NCBI RefSeq assembly: GCF_018687755.1
Contig: NZ_CP061305.1
Coordinates: 1,735,099 to 1,799,098, forward strand
DNA from: Polynucleobacter sp. JS-Mosq-20-D10
GTDB taxonomy: Bacteria; Pseudomonadota; Gammaproteobacteria; Burkholderiales; Burkholderiaceae
Direction of reading: 5' to 3'
Length of the DNA stretch: 64,000 nucleotides
The position numbers were made by a program, and so were the translations under genes. The notes below the pieces were generated by a model. It saw only the letters and a program-made list of their open reading frames with translations, was not told the origin of the DNA and searched no databases. Shown here one piece after another: positions 45,384-53,677 of the stretch. Positions within the stretch are counted from its first letter, which is position 1; every line of letters starts with the position of its first letter.

Positions 45384-45390
45384 AATGCTG

Positions 45391-46218
45391 ATGAGCCCGA
45401 AATCCCGGCTGTACACGCTTGTAAAGGCTTGGAAGAACAAACCCTTCCAAGAAGTGCGCGATGCCTGCGGCCAGCCTTGGCTTGGTCTTAGCGGCAAAGC
45501 GCTAGAAGAACACCAAGCCTGGTCCCAGCGACAAGCGATAAGTAACGAACCCATCTTTAATAGCCAAGGAACTAAGCTGACGAGCTCTTTATTTAGACCA
45601 TTACTGACCGCTACCGACACGCAGCTCCTCAGATTATTCATGGAGGGCTTAGACACCATTACATATTGGTACCGAAGTGGTCGCTTCATTCCGGGCATCT
45701 TGCCTGTACCAGCACAACATCTAGCATCCAGCGGTTTTATAGATGCTTTCAGTGACCTGATTCTGAACTCACGACTCCCTGTTGGCCTAGTGAGCTTGGG
45801 AATGTACAAACTCAACGATGTCGATTCCATGGAACCGTGCATGGAAGGCTTATTACGAATGCGTCGTCTGGGCGTTCTGATCCATCTTCTTGATTTTTCT
45901 GGGGCTAGTGCGCAAATCCGCTGGGTAGAGGAGATCGAACCCGAGGGCATTCATATTGAGATTGGGCAATTTCGAGCTGATGGCCTACCAAACGAAATGA
46001 TTTCCCTTGGCGATAAATTCCACACCCAAATCTATGCCAGCAACATCACCCTAGTGAAGGATTTGGAAAATGTCATGGCAATGGGGGCGCACCATAGCTA
46101 TGGCGGACTCATGATGCCACCAGTAAGCCGACATCAAATGCTACACATGAGCGATAGCCGCATCGCCAAGGCCATTTTTTCGCTGCACCCTCATAAAACC
46201 CAAAACGGAGACAAGTAA
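45391..46218 (+). CDS. Degenerate EAL-domain protein (BvgR-like)
   Basis: 275-residue soluble protein with the shape of an EAL phosphodiesterase domain but without its catalytic residues. Alignment by eye: the EAL triplet becomes SSL (65-67, in SSLFRP); the LEITE-like strand becomes LVSLGM; DDFGTGYSS becomes LDFSGASAQ (167-175); KID becomes HIE; EGVE becomes ASNI. The overall pattern of helices and strands is kept, ending with the GYLFSRP-like YGGLMMPPVS (237-246). It should not cleave c-di-GMP; it may bind a ligand or partner protein. The start at 45391 is set by GGAG seven bases upstream; ATG 45385 is too close. Its TAA overlaps the next ATG. Confidence 0.75.
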   Translation: MSPKSRLYTLVKAWKNKPFQEVRDACGQPWLGLSGKALEEHQAWSQRQAISNEPIFNSQGTKLTSSLFRPLLTATDTQLLRLFMEGLDTITYWYRSGRFIPGILPVPAQHLASSGFIDAFSDLILNSRLPVGLVSLGMYKLNDVDSMEPCMEGLLRMRRLGVLIHLLDFSGASAQIRWVEEIEPEGIHIEIGQFRADGLPNEMISLGDKFHTQIYASNITLVKDLENVMAMGAHHSYGGLMMPPVSRHQMLHMSDSRIAKAIFSLHPHKTQNGDK

Positions 46219-46841
46219 TGAGAAAACGCGTGATGTTGGTAGATGACCATCCAGCTATGCTGATGGCATTAAAAAGTATGTTGCAAGATCAATTGCTTTT
46301 TGAGATCGCAGGACAGGCGCAGCATGGTGAAGAGTGCTTACGCTCAATTAAAGAAGTCAATCCCAATATGGTGATCTTAGATTTGGACATGCCTAAGACG
46401 GATGGCTTTGATGTCATCCGCCGGATTAGCTTGATGCATCCAGAAGTTCGTATTCTGGTGCTATCTAGCCTAGATGAGGCAGTCTATGGCGGCAGAGTGC
46501 GGTCTTTGGGTGCGCATGGTTTTGTGAATAAGACTGCTGGGGCTGATGTCATCTTAGCTGCATGCGTTGCCATCTCACAGGGATATACCTTCTTCACACA
46601 TGGGAAGAATGGCAACACCTCTCTGAGCGATAACGATAAATTGGCATTGATATCCGATCGTGAGCTACAAGTCATGAAGTATCTCGGTAAAGGCAATACT
46701 AACCAGCAGATATCAGACCTACTGCACATTAGCAATAAGACCGTAGCAACCTATAAGACTAGAGTCTTTGACAAACTAGGTATTAACAATATTGCTGATT
46801 TGATCCTGTTCTGCCGCATGAACAACATCATCGAAAGCTAA
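46218..46841 (+). CDS. LuxR/NarL-family response regulator (BvgA/EvgA-like)
   Basis: 207-residue DNA-binding response regulator. The receiver domain has the acidic pair Asp9-Asp10, phospho-acceptor Asp55 in VILDLDMPK and Lys105 in GFVNKTAG. The C-terminal LuxR-type helix-turn-helix (about 144-200) reads SDRELQVMKYLGKG, then LHISNKTVATYKTRVFDKLG. The phrase SNKTV-TYKTR and the ending RMNNI are close to BvgA. It shares one base with the EAL stop and precedes its likely kinase by seven bases. Confidence 0.92.
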   Translation: MRKRVMLVDDHPAMLMALKSMLQDQLLFEIAGQAQHGEECLRSIKEVNPNMVILDLDMPKTDGFDVIRRISLMHPEVRILVLSSLDEAVYGGRVRSLGAHGFVNKTAGADVILAACVAISQGYTFFTHGKNGNTSLSDNDKLALISDRELQVMKYLGKGNTNQQISDLLHISNKTVATYKTRVFDKLGINNIADLILFCRMNNIIES

Positions 46842-46848
46842 GCAGCGC

Positions 46849-49275
46849 ATGCATCGATTCATATTGAAAAAAGTATTCATACTCGGCTGCATCTATATAG
46901 GTTTGGCGCATGCCGGACCCTTTAGTGCTTCAGAGCAATTATGGATCGATGCCCATCCAGTGGTGCGATTTAGTATTCACGAAAAATATGCGTCCTATCT
47001 CAACCCATCCAGTGAACAACAGGGCGCAGCGCCCTTTATGGCACTTCTGTCAAAAATGGAAGAGTGCACACGACAGCAATATGTGCCGGTATGGAGAAAA
47101 ACGGATCAAGAGGGTTTAAGGCAACTCAGTAAAGGCGAAGTCGATTTCATCATCGACCCACCAAATATTAATGACCACGTATTGAAATTTGGCTCTCTAT
47201 CTGACGCTATCTTCTGGGGGCATGATGCTGTCCTTACCAAGGTGTCAAATAAGCTGGATTCGCCCAATACCAAGATAAGCTTCTTTGATCGAGGTCTTGA
47301 AAATTCGCCCTCTAGCATTAATAGCCACAGTGAAAGCACGCAAGCGCAATCTCCTACTCGCTTAATTCAATCCCTCGTTAAAAATGATATCGAGGCACTA
47401 GTCATGCCCATTCGTCTAGCGCAGCTACTGATTCGCGAAACCCAAAATTCAGATCTAAAAATAGATGGTTTATACAGTCGTGATCCTTTTGGCTATCGCT
47501 GGCTAATCTCAGACCAAGACGCCCCTCTACACGATGTACTGAGGCACTTTCTGAGGGACTTAGATCCCATTGCATCACGCCAACTGTTTGCGTTAGGGGA
47601 TGAGTCCAAACCAAGATCACCCATACTGCCGTGGCTGAGCGCTATCTTTGTCTTTATTGTGGGTGGGGCAATGTTTTATCAGCTCCAAAGAAAGTATTTT
47701 CATCAGAAGCGAGCTGCCCTAGAATTACTGCACTCAAAAGAGTTGGCTGAAAAAGCAAATGCTGCTAAGTCTGCCTTTCTAGCAACTATGAGCCATGAAA
47801 TTCGTACGCCGATGAATGCTATTTTGGGCGTTCAAGAACTACTGCTTGGTAGCGCACAATTTCCCAAGAAAGATAAACCTCTATTAAAGAGTGCGCAAGC
47901 TTCTGCCGAGTCTCTTTTGGGTATGCTCAATCAAGTGTTAGATATTTCTAAGATTGAGGCTGGCAAACTCACTCTCAACCTAGAGCCTTGCAATCCACAT
48001 CAATTGATTATGGATATTCATGCGGCATTTTCTACGGTAGCTCAGAAACAGAATCTGCTACTACACACCATGATTGATCCCAGAATCGCTGAAGTACTCA
48101 TGATTGATTCTTTACGTCTGCGACAAGTTCTGCAGAATTTACTTAGCAATGCGATTAAGTTCACCGCTGAAGGTGAGGTGTACTTTTCTATTAGCGTCCT
48201 CGCCGATGATCATGCGGGCCAATTGCTCGAGTTCAGGGTGATTGATACTGGAGTAGGAATGGAGGTCGATCAAATCAAATTGGCTCTGCAAGCTTTCGAG
48301 CAATTGCCAGCCACGCAAGAGTCTTACCTATCAGAGCAAAAGAGAGGGACGGGCCTTGGGCTTACCATCACCAATCATTTGGTGAATTCCATGAACAGCC
48401 ATCTTTATTTTGAGAGTGCCCCAGGCTTTGGAAGCAATGTCCACTTTTCGGTGGCCTTTCCTAGAACCAGTGTTGCTGCGGCGCAGGCTTCAGGCTTTGA
48501 TTCACTCGGACCATCGTCCAAGAACTTCATATCGAAAAGGTCGGATCGAAAAAACTCTCACATTCATGCTTTAGTAGTTGAAGACCATCCAGCTAGTCGA
48601 CAAATTTTGTCCTTGCAATTAGAAGCGCTTGGTATCAGTACTTGCGTTTGTGAGAATGCAGCTGCGGCGCTAGAGTTAATGAAGGAGCATCATTTTGATC
48701 TGATGCTAACAGATCAATCGATGCCCGGAATGCAAGGCTCTGAGCTAGCCAAACAAATCCGATCTCTCGGTAATCGTGACTTAATCATTATTGGCGTCAC
48801 TGCAGATATTTATGCACTAGACTCTCGTCATCAATTTTTATCATCTGGCATGAATGGCGTACTCATCAAGCCTTTAAGTTTGGGCGCGCTTGAGAATGAA
48901 CTCATGCGCTATTTTGATTCCAGCCAAAACTCGATCTCAACTAGTGAGCCCTATTCGTTTGATGCATTCTCCAATCTTATCAAAAATGATTCCCAACAAA
49001 TCACGGTGATCTTGGAGGAAATTGAGAAGGTTCACCTAGACACTCTGAATCAATTGCAATCAGACGGCAATCAAATCCTAATGGATGAAGTCCTTTTTCA
49101 AAGTCTAATTCATAAAGTTAAAGGTGGGGCACAACTGCTGCAAGCTACTGAATTTACTCATGCCTGCGAATCACTTGAAGTTGATGGAGCACTTACAGAG
49201 CGCATTGAGAGATTCATCACCCTTCTCGAAGAACAAAATCAAACTATCAAGACTTATAAGAAAAAATATCGATAG
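46849..49275 (+). CDS. Hybrid phosphorelay sensor kinase (BvgS/EvgS-like)
   Basis: 808-residue inner-membrane kinase. Signal peptide about 1-22; one periplasmic solute-binding-like domain about 26-250, opening LWIDAHPVVRFSI as in BvgS; transmembrane helix 259-278; short coiled coil 280-308; HisKA with His316 (MSHEIRTPMNA); ATPase domain with N434 (NLLSNAIKF), DTGVGM and GTGLGL; receiver with Asp579, phospho-acceptor Asp622 and Lys674; Hpt domain with His755 (IHKVKGGAQLL). The His-Asp-His-Asp relay to the upstream regulator is complete. BvgS has two sensor domains and a PAS domain; here there is one sensor and no PAS. The signal is unknown. Confidence 0.92.
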   Translation: MHRFILKKVFILGCIYIGLAHAGPFSASEQLWIDAHPVVRFSIHEKYASYLNPSSEQQGAAPFMALLSKMEECTRQQYVPVWRKTDQEGLRQLSKGEVDFIIDPPNINDHVLKFGSLSDAIFWGHDAVLTKVSNKLDSPNTKISFFDRGLENSPSSINSHSESTQAQSPTRLIQSLVKNDIEALVMPIRLAQLLIRETQNSDLKIDGLYSRDPFGYRWLISDQDAPLHDVLRHFLRDLDPIASRQLFALGDESKPRSPILPWLSAIFVFIVGGAMFYQLQRKYFHQKRAALELLHSKELAEKANAAKSAFLATMSHEIRTPMNAILGVQELLLGSAQFPKKDKPLLKSAQASAESLLGMLNQVLDISKIEAGKLTLNLEPCNPHQLIMDIHAAFSTVAQKQNLLLHTMIDPRIAEVLMIDSLRLRQVLQNLLSNAIKFTAEGEVYFSISVLADDHAGQLLEFRVIDTGVGMEVDQIKLALQAFEQLPATQESYLSEQKRGTGLGLTITNHLVNSMNSHLYFESAPGFGSNVHFSVAFPRTSVAAAQASGFDSLGPSSKNFISKRSDRKNSHIHALVVEDHPASRQILSLQLEALGISTCVCENAAAALELMKEHHFDLMLTDQSMPGMQGSELAKQIRSLGNRDLIIIGVTADIYALDSRHQFLSSGMNGVLIKPLSLGALENELMRYFDSSQNSISTSEPYSFDAFSNLIKNDSQQITVILEEIEKVHLDTLNQLQSDGNQILMDEVLFQSLIHKVKGGAQLLQATEFTHACESLEVDGALTERIERFITLLEEQNQTIKTYKKKYR

Positions 49276-49313
49276 TAATAGGCTTGTGAGCGCCAAGGTT
49301 TATCCTATGGGAA

Positions 49314-50870
49314 ATGCGTACCAAATCATCTTTGCCCTCCCTCATCAATCTGTTAGCCTTTCTATGGGCTAGCCTAGTTACTTGTCAAGCTCACTCCGTT
49401 AACATAGTTGCTCAAGGTGCCCCCCTTCAATTCATCCCCAAGGCCGTAGCTACTAGCCTTGAAAAGAGCCAGATCCCAAAAGATGCAATCAGCATTTCAG
49501 TAGTGGAAATAGAGCCAGGACAGCCAGGGAAAATAACAGCAAAAACAAAGGTGGACTGGCGTTCTAAGCAGGCAATGAATCCTGCATCAACCATGAAACT
49601 ACTCACCACGCTAACTGGTCTAGATGTACTCGGACCGCAATATCGTTGGCGTACAAATGTCTATACCGATGGGTTTATTCGTCAGGGCACTCTCAAAGGA
49701 AATCTGTATTTGCAAGGCACCGGTGATCCGAAGCTAGTCCCTGAAGAAATGGCCAAAATGATGAATACCTTGCAAAATTTAGGGATTCAAAAAATTGATG
49801 GTAATTTATTTTTTGATAGAAGTGCCTATGCCCCTAATGTCATGGAGCACAGCACGATCGATGGGGAATCCTTGCGCGCCTACAACGTGCCGCCAGATCC
49901 TCTGCTATATGCCTTTAGAACTCTCTCATTTCAATTGGGCAAGTCGCGTACTGCAGACTTTATTGACATAAGCTACACACCTCCATTGTCCCAACTTAAA
50001 GTGATCAATCAAATGCAATTGGTCGATCAATCCTGCGATAACTGGAAAAGTAATATTCGCTTTAACTTAGATCCGGAGGGTGATGGAGCAAGCACTAACC
50101 AACTTCTGACTGCCCAATTTTCTGGTAGCTTTCCAAAAGGCTGCAAGGGAGTGAACTATAACGTCGTTGCTTTGGATGCGAATACCTTTTTCACGCAAGG
50201 CTTCGCCGCAGCTTGGGAGTTAGCTGGTGGGACTTGGACTCAAGCACCCACCGGACAGTCTGGCACCGTCCCTCTAGCAGCCCGATTACTACTTCAGTTT
50301 GAGGGCATCCCTCTGGCTGATGACGTGCAGGACATTAATAAGCTTTCTAATAATGTCATGGCTAGACAATTGATGCTGACATTAGCCTTAGAGAAGATGG
50401 GTAAGCCTGCAACTACTAAAAATGGTGAGCTCGTAATTCAGAGTTGGCTAAAGGGTTTAGGACTTCAGTTTCCAGAACTCGTCATTGAGAATGGCTCTGG
50501 CCTATCCCGTAATGAAGCGATCTCTGCTGAACATATGACGCAATTATTAGTTTCGGCTCGTAACTTATCCGTTACAGATACGTTTTATAACAGCCTTCCG
50601 ATTGCAGGAACAGATGGCACGATGAAAAATCGCCTCATGGCACATTTACGGAAATTTTTACATTTGAAGAAAAAGCCTGAGGCTCGAATCAAAACAGGGG
50701 CGCTTGTAGATGTCAGGGCAATATCAGGCTATGTAATGAGTAAGTCTGGAAGAATGTATGCGGTGACCTCCTTCATAAACCATCCCAATGCTTTGAAAGG
50801 CTTAGAGGCGCATGATCAATTATTGGCGTGGCTACTAAATGATGGGCCAGACCCAAAACAGGCACGCTGA
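49314..50870 (+). CDS. dacB: D-alanyl-D-alanine carboxypeptidase/endopeptidase (PBP4 family, S13)
   Basis: Periplasmic penicillin-binding protein that trims or cuts peptidoglycan peptides. It has 518 residues. A signal peptide covers about 1-27. The three active-site motifs are SxxK at 92-95 (PASTMKLL), SNN in KLSNNVMAR, and KTG in RIKTGALVDVRAISGYV. The large insertion between the first two is typical of PBP4. The Shine-Dalgarno is weak. It follows the signalling kinase by 38 bases; shared regulation is possible but not shown. Its last 55 bases overlap convergent tsaC. Confidence 0.95.
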   Translation: MRTKSSLPSLINLLAFLWASLVTCQAHSVNIVAQGAPLQFIPKAVATSLEKSQIPKDAISISVVEIEPGQPGKITAKTKVDWRSKQAMNPASTMKLLTTLTGLDVLGPQYRWRTNVYTDGFIRQGTLKGNLYLQGTGDPKLVPEEMAKMMNTLQNLGIQKIDGNLFFDRSAYAPNVMEHSTIDGESLRAYNVPPDPLLYAFRTLSFQLGKSRTADFIDISYTPPLSQLKVINQMQLVDQSCDNWKSNIRFNLDPEGDGASTNQLLTAQFSGSFPKGCKGVNYNVVALDANTFFTQGFAAAWELAGGTWTQAPTGQSGTVPLAARLLLQFEGIPLADDVQDINKLSNNVMARQLMLTLALEKMGKPATTKNGELVIQSWLKGLGLQFPELVIENGSGLSRNEAISAEHMTQLLVSARNLSVTDTFYNSLPIAGTDGTMKNRLMAHLRKFLHLKKKPEARIKTGALVDVRAISGYVMSKSGRMYAVTSFINHPNALKGLEAHDQLLAWLLNDGPDPKQAR

Positions 50871-51910
50871 AGTCGATCCCGAACCCCATCCCACTCCTCG
50901 CCTGGTGGGGGCTCAGGAAACAAAATCAAATCCCAATCCTGTTGATCTAAATCTCGCAGGGATCGGTACAGACGGCTTGCAAATGCAACGCTATCACTGG
51001 GCACAATAAGCTCTTCAAAATGCGCCGATGGATGCCCATCTTCACCTAATGAAGAATCTGAATCCCAAACCGCAACCGCTACCCGCGACTTGATATCCGG
51101 AAACTCACTCAGAGCATCTAAGACTCTACCTGGCGCATACATTCTTAATGGAGTTTTAGGGGCGTAATGGGCACGCAGACTGCCAGAAACTCTTGGTAGG
51201 CCATCATCTTGCTTAGCTAGCTTGAGCTCACTAGGTAAATAGACTTTGATGCCCGTCTTGAGAAGAATTTCTCTGGGAGTGATGAGGCCGGGGCGCAATA
51301 AGACTGGATGATTGCCTGAAGATAAATCAATGATGGTTGATTCAATGCCGACTTCGCAATCACCACCATCCAAAATCATGAGATCCAAAATGCCTTCAAA
51401 CTCACTACGGACATCAGCAGCACTGGTTGGAGAGACTTTCCCAAAACGGTTCGCTGAAGGCGCAACCACCCCGCCCTTAAATTTACGGAGTAACTCTTGT
51501 GCAATCGGGTGAGCCGGCACCCGAATTGCTACCGTATCCTGACCACCCGTAAGTTCATTTAAAACGCTTTTATCTTTTTTAAAGACTAGGGTCAGTGGAC
51601 CCGGCCAAAAAGCATTAATCAGCTTTAACGCATCCTCCGATAAATCCCTTACCCACGGCGCTAGCACTGATACCCAGTCTACTTGAGTCTGATCGAACTT
51701 GTCAGGGGGTGCTAAGTGAACAATGAGGGGGTGATTAGAAGGTCTACCCTTGGCTGTAAAAATTTGTTTGATTGCCTTAGGGTTTTTTGCATCTGCCCCC
51801 AAGCCATAAACCGTCTCAGTCGGAAAGGCGACTAAGCCACCAGCACGCAAAGTTTGTACTGCTTCGTTAATGACTGCAGATGAATGCAGTGCGCTACTGT
51901 CACCGGACAT
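50816..51910 (-). CDS. tsaC: L-threonylcarbamoyladenylate synthase (Sua5 type)
   Basis: Makes threonylcarbamoyl-AMP for t6A37 of ANN-decoding tRNAs. At 364 residues it is the long Sua5 form: YrdC domain (about 10-220) with FPTETVYGLGADA, KGRPSNHPLIVHL and APSANRFGKVSPT, then a linker with RPGLITPREIL and a C-terminal Sua5 domain with LRAHYAPKTPLRMY. It is the last gene of the pgk-to-purK run, starting two bases after purK. Its 3' end lies inside the end of dacB on the other strand. Confidence 0.95.
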   Translation of the reverse strand: MSGDSSALHSSAVINEAVQTLRAGGLVAFPTETVYGLGADAKNPKAIKQIFTAKGRPSNHPLIVHLAPPDKFDQTQVDWVSVLAPWVRDLSEDALKLINAFWPGPLTLVFKKDKSVLNELTGGQDTVAIRVPAHPIAQELLRKFKGGVVAPSANRFGKVSPTSAADVRSEFEGILDLMILDGGDCEVGIESTIIDLSSGNHPVLLRPGLITPREILLKTGIKVYLPSELKLAKQDDGLPRVSGSLRAHYAPKTPLRMYAPGRVLDALSEFPDIKSRVAVAVWDSDSSLGEDGHPSAHFEELIVPSDSVAFASRLYRSLRDLDQQDWDLILFPEPPPGEEWDGVRDRLQRACFGSGPSFSSHANN

Positions 51911-51912
51911 TA

Positions 51913-53097
51913 CTAGGGCTCGATCCCTAATTCAACTGCGACAGCTGCGCAATTTTGGCGAGCTTGATTAAGTGACTCACCTAAACAATTGATATGGCCC
52001 ATCTTACGACCCATGCGTGGGTCAGATTTACCGTATAGATGTAACTTGGCATCCGGATGAGAAAGCACCTTATCCCAAGCAGGCTCTCGTGCCTTATCTT
52101 CGCTGCCTTCGTACCAGAGATCTCCCAAGAGATTGAGCATAGAGACTGGCGCTAGCAAGCGGGTGTCGCCCAAAGGTAAGCGCGCCATACTTCTGACCTG
52201 CTGTTCAAACTGACTGCTAACACAGGCATCCATAGTGTAGTGGCCTGAGTTATGCGGACGTGGAGCGATTTCATTAGCAATGATGTCGCCACTCTTCAGT
52301 ACAAAGAACTCCACACACAACACACCCACGTAATCAATCTTACGAATCAGAGCTTTAGCAGCTTCAATAATTTTTTTCTCTTGAGCAGGCTTAAGTGATG
52401 GGGCTGGCACAGTTGAGGTATGCAGGATACCGTCACGATGAATATTCTGAGAAACAGGGTATGCCACCACCGCATCATCGTACCCGCGCACTACCAAAGC
52501 AGATACTTCAAAATCTAAATCCATGCGCTTTTCAAGAACACAAGGCACCTTACCCAATTCAGCCCAAGCAGTAACTAGATTGGCAGAGTCATAAACAGTA
52601 ATTTGGCCTTTGCCGTCGTAACCCATGCGAGCGGTCTTCAGAATGCCAGGGAATAGATCTACAGGCACGTGCTCAACATCTACATCATGCTCAATTACAA
52701 AGTAAGGCGCAGGACCAATATTGGTTTCCGCCTTCCAGGTGGCCAAGAATTTTTTCTCAGCAACGCGGTTTTGTGCCAAAGATACGCAACTACTGCGGGG
52801 CGCCACAAAGACGCCTAAAGATTCGAGTTCGTCTAAAGCTTGTGCAGGAACATTCTCAAATTCCGTACTTACGGATTTGCATAATGCTGCCATTTCTTTT
52901 AGGGCGACAGAGTCTGTGTAATCAGCTTGAATGAATTTTTCTGCAATGGAGCCAGCCGGACTATCGAATCCGGGATCTAGAACGCAGACCTTGTAGCCCA
53001 TTGCTTGAGCGGCTTGTGTAAACATCCGCCCTAATTGACCACCACCCAGTATTCCTAAATACGAGCCCGGCAAGATGGGCTCCAAACGATCAACCAT
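51913..53097 (-). CDS. purK: 5-(carboxyamino)imidazole ribonucleotide synthase
   Basis: ATP-grasp enzyme that carboxylates AIR to N5-CAIR. It has 394 residues. GILGGGQLGRMFTQAAQAMG near the N-terminus begins the biotin-carboxylase-like fold; ILKTARMGYDGKGQ is the ATP-grasp loop; NEIAPRPHNSGHYTMDAC carries metal and substrate ligands. It starts five bases after the purE stop, so the two adjacent steps are translationally close. Confidence 0.96.
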   Translation of the reverse strand: MVDRLEPILPGSYLGILGGGQLGRMFTQAAQAMGYKVCVLDPGFDSPAGSIAEKFIQADYTDSVALKEMAALCKSVSTEFENVPAQALDELESLGVFVAPRSSCVSLAQNRVAEKKFLATWKAETNIGPAPYFVIEHDVDVEHVPVDLFPGILKTARMGYDGKGQITVYDSANLVTAWAELGKVPCVLEKRMDLDFEVSALVVRGYDDAVVAYPVSQNIHRDGILHTSTVPAPSLKPAQEKKIIEAAKALIRKIDYVGVLCVEFFVLKSGDIIANEIAPRPHNSGHYTMDACVSSQFEQQVRSMARLPLGDTRLLAPVSMLNLLGDLWYEGSEDKAREPAWDKVLSHPDAKLHLYGKSDPRMGRKMGHINCLGESLNQARQNCAAVAVELGIEP

Positions 53098-53101
53098 CTG
53101 A

Positions 53102-53596
53102 TTAATATCCCGGCAAATTCATGGAGCGTGCAGTATCGGACTGCTTTGCACGAAACTCCTCCAGCTGTTTTGCTAAAGCAGAGTCATTGACTGCCAAATT
53201 GGCAATGACATGCAAGGCTGCATTTGCAGCCCCAGCCTCACCAATTGCAAACGTCGCTACTGGAATACCTTTAGGCATTTGTACGATGGAATAGAGAGAA
53301 TCTTCGCCACGTAAGTATTTGCTAGCGACTGGAACGCCATAAATCGGAATCATTGTTTTTGATGCCAACATGCCTGGCAAATGCGCGGCACCACCAGCAC
53401 CAGCAATAATCGCCTTGAGGCCATTTTTAGATGCATTTTCTGCATAGGAAAACATATCGTCTGGCATGCGATGAGCGGAAAGCACTTTAGCCTCGTGAGC
53501 GATGCCGAATTGTTCTAGCATTTGAGCGGCGTGCTGCATGGTGTCCCAATCTGAATTGGATCCCATTACTATTCCGACTACTGGCTTTTTGCTCAT
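53102..53596 (-). CDS. purE: 5-(carboxyamino)imidazole ribonucleotide mutase
   Basis: Class I PurE, converting N5-CAIR to CAIR. It has 164 residues. GIVMGSNSDWDTMQHA is the substrate-phosphate loop, VLSAHRMPD contains the catalytic His, and IIAGAGGAAHLPGM is the second glycine-rich loop. It pairs with purK immediately downstream; purC lies 81 bases upstream. Confidence 0.97.
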   Translation of the reverse strand: MSKKPVVGIVMGSNSDWDTMQHAAQMLEQFGIAHEAKVLSAHRMPDDMFSYAENASKNGLKAIIAGAGGAAHLPGMLASKTMIPIYGVPVASKYLRGEDSLYSIVQMPKGIPVATFAIGEAGAANAALHVIANLAVNDSALAKQLEEFRAKQSDTARSMNLPGY

Positions 53597-53677
53597 TTAC
53601 CTCTCCAAATGCCCTGATCTGCACCGTTAATCAATCTGAGGCCTTATTATCCCAGCCTTTTTAGGGCTTTATAGAAA

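Noticed and set aside
45241..45390. BvgA-type binding sites before the module
   Set aside because: No TTTCCTA-like inverted heptamers found; only the unrelated short repeats reported above.
45336..45950. 204-codon open frame opposite the EAL gene
   Set aside because: Arg/Ser-rich, no domain, and the plus-strand gene shows clear EAL homology, a Shine-Dalgarno and overlap with the next gene.
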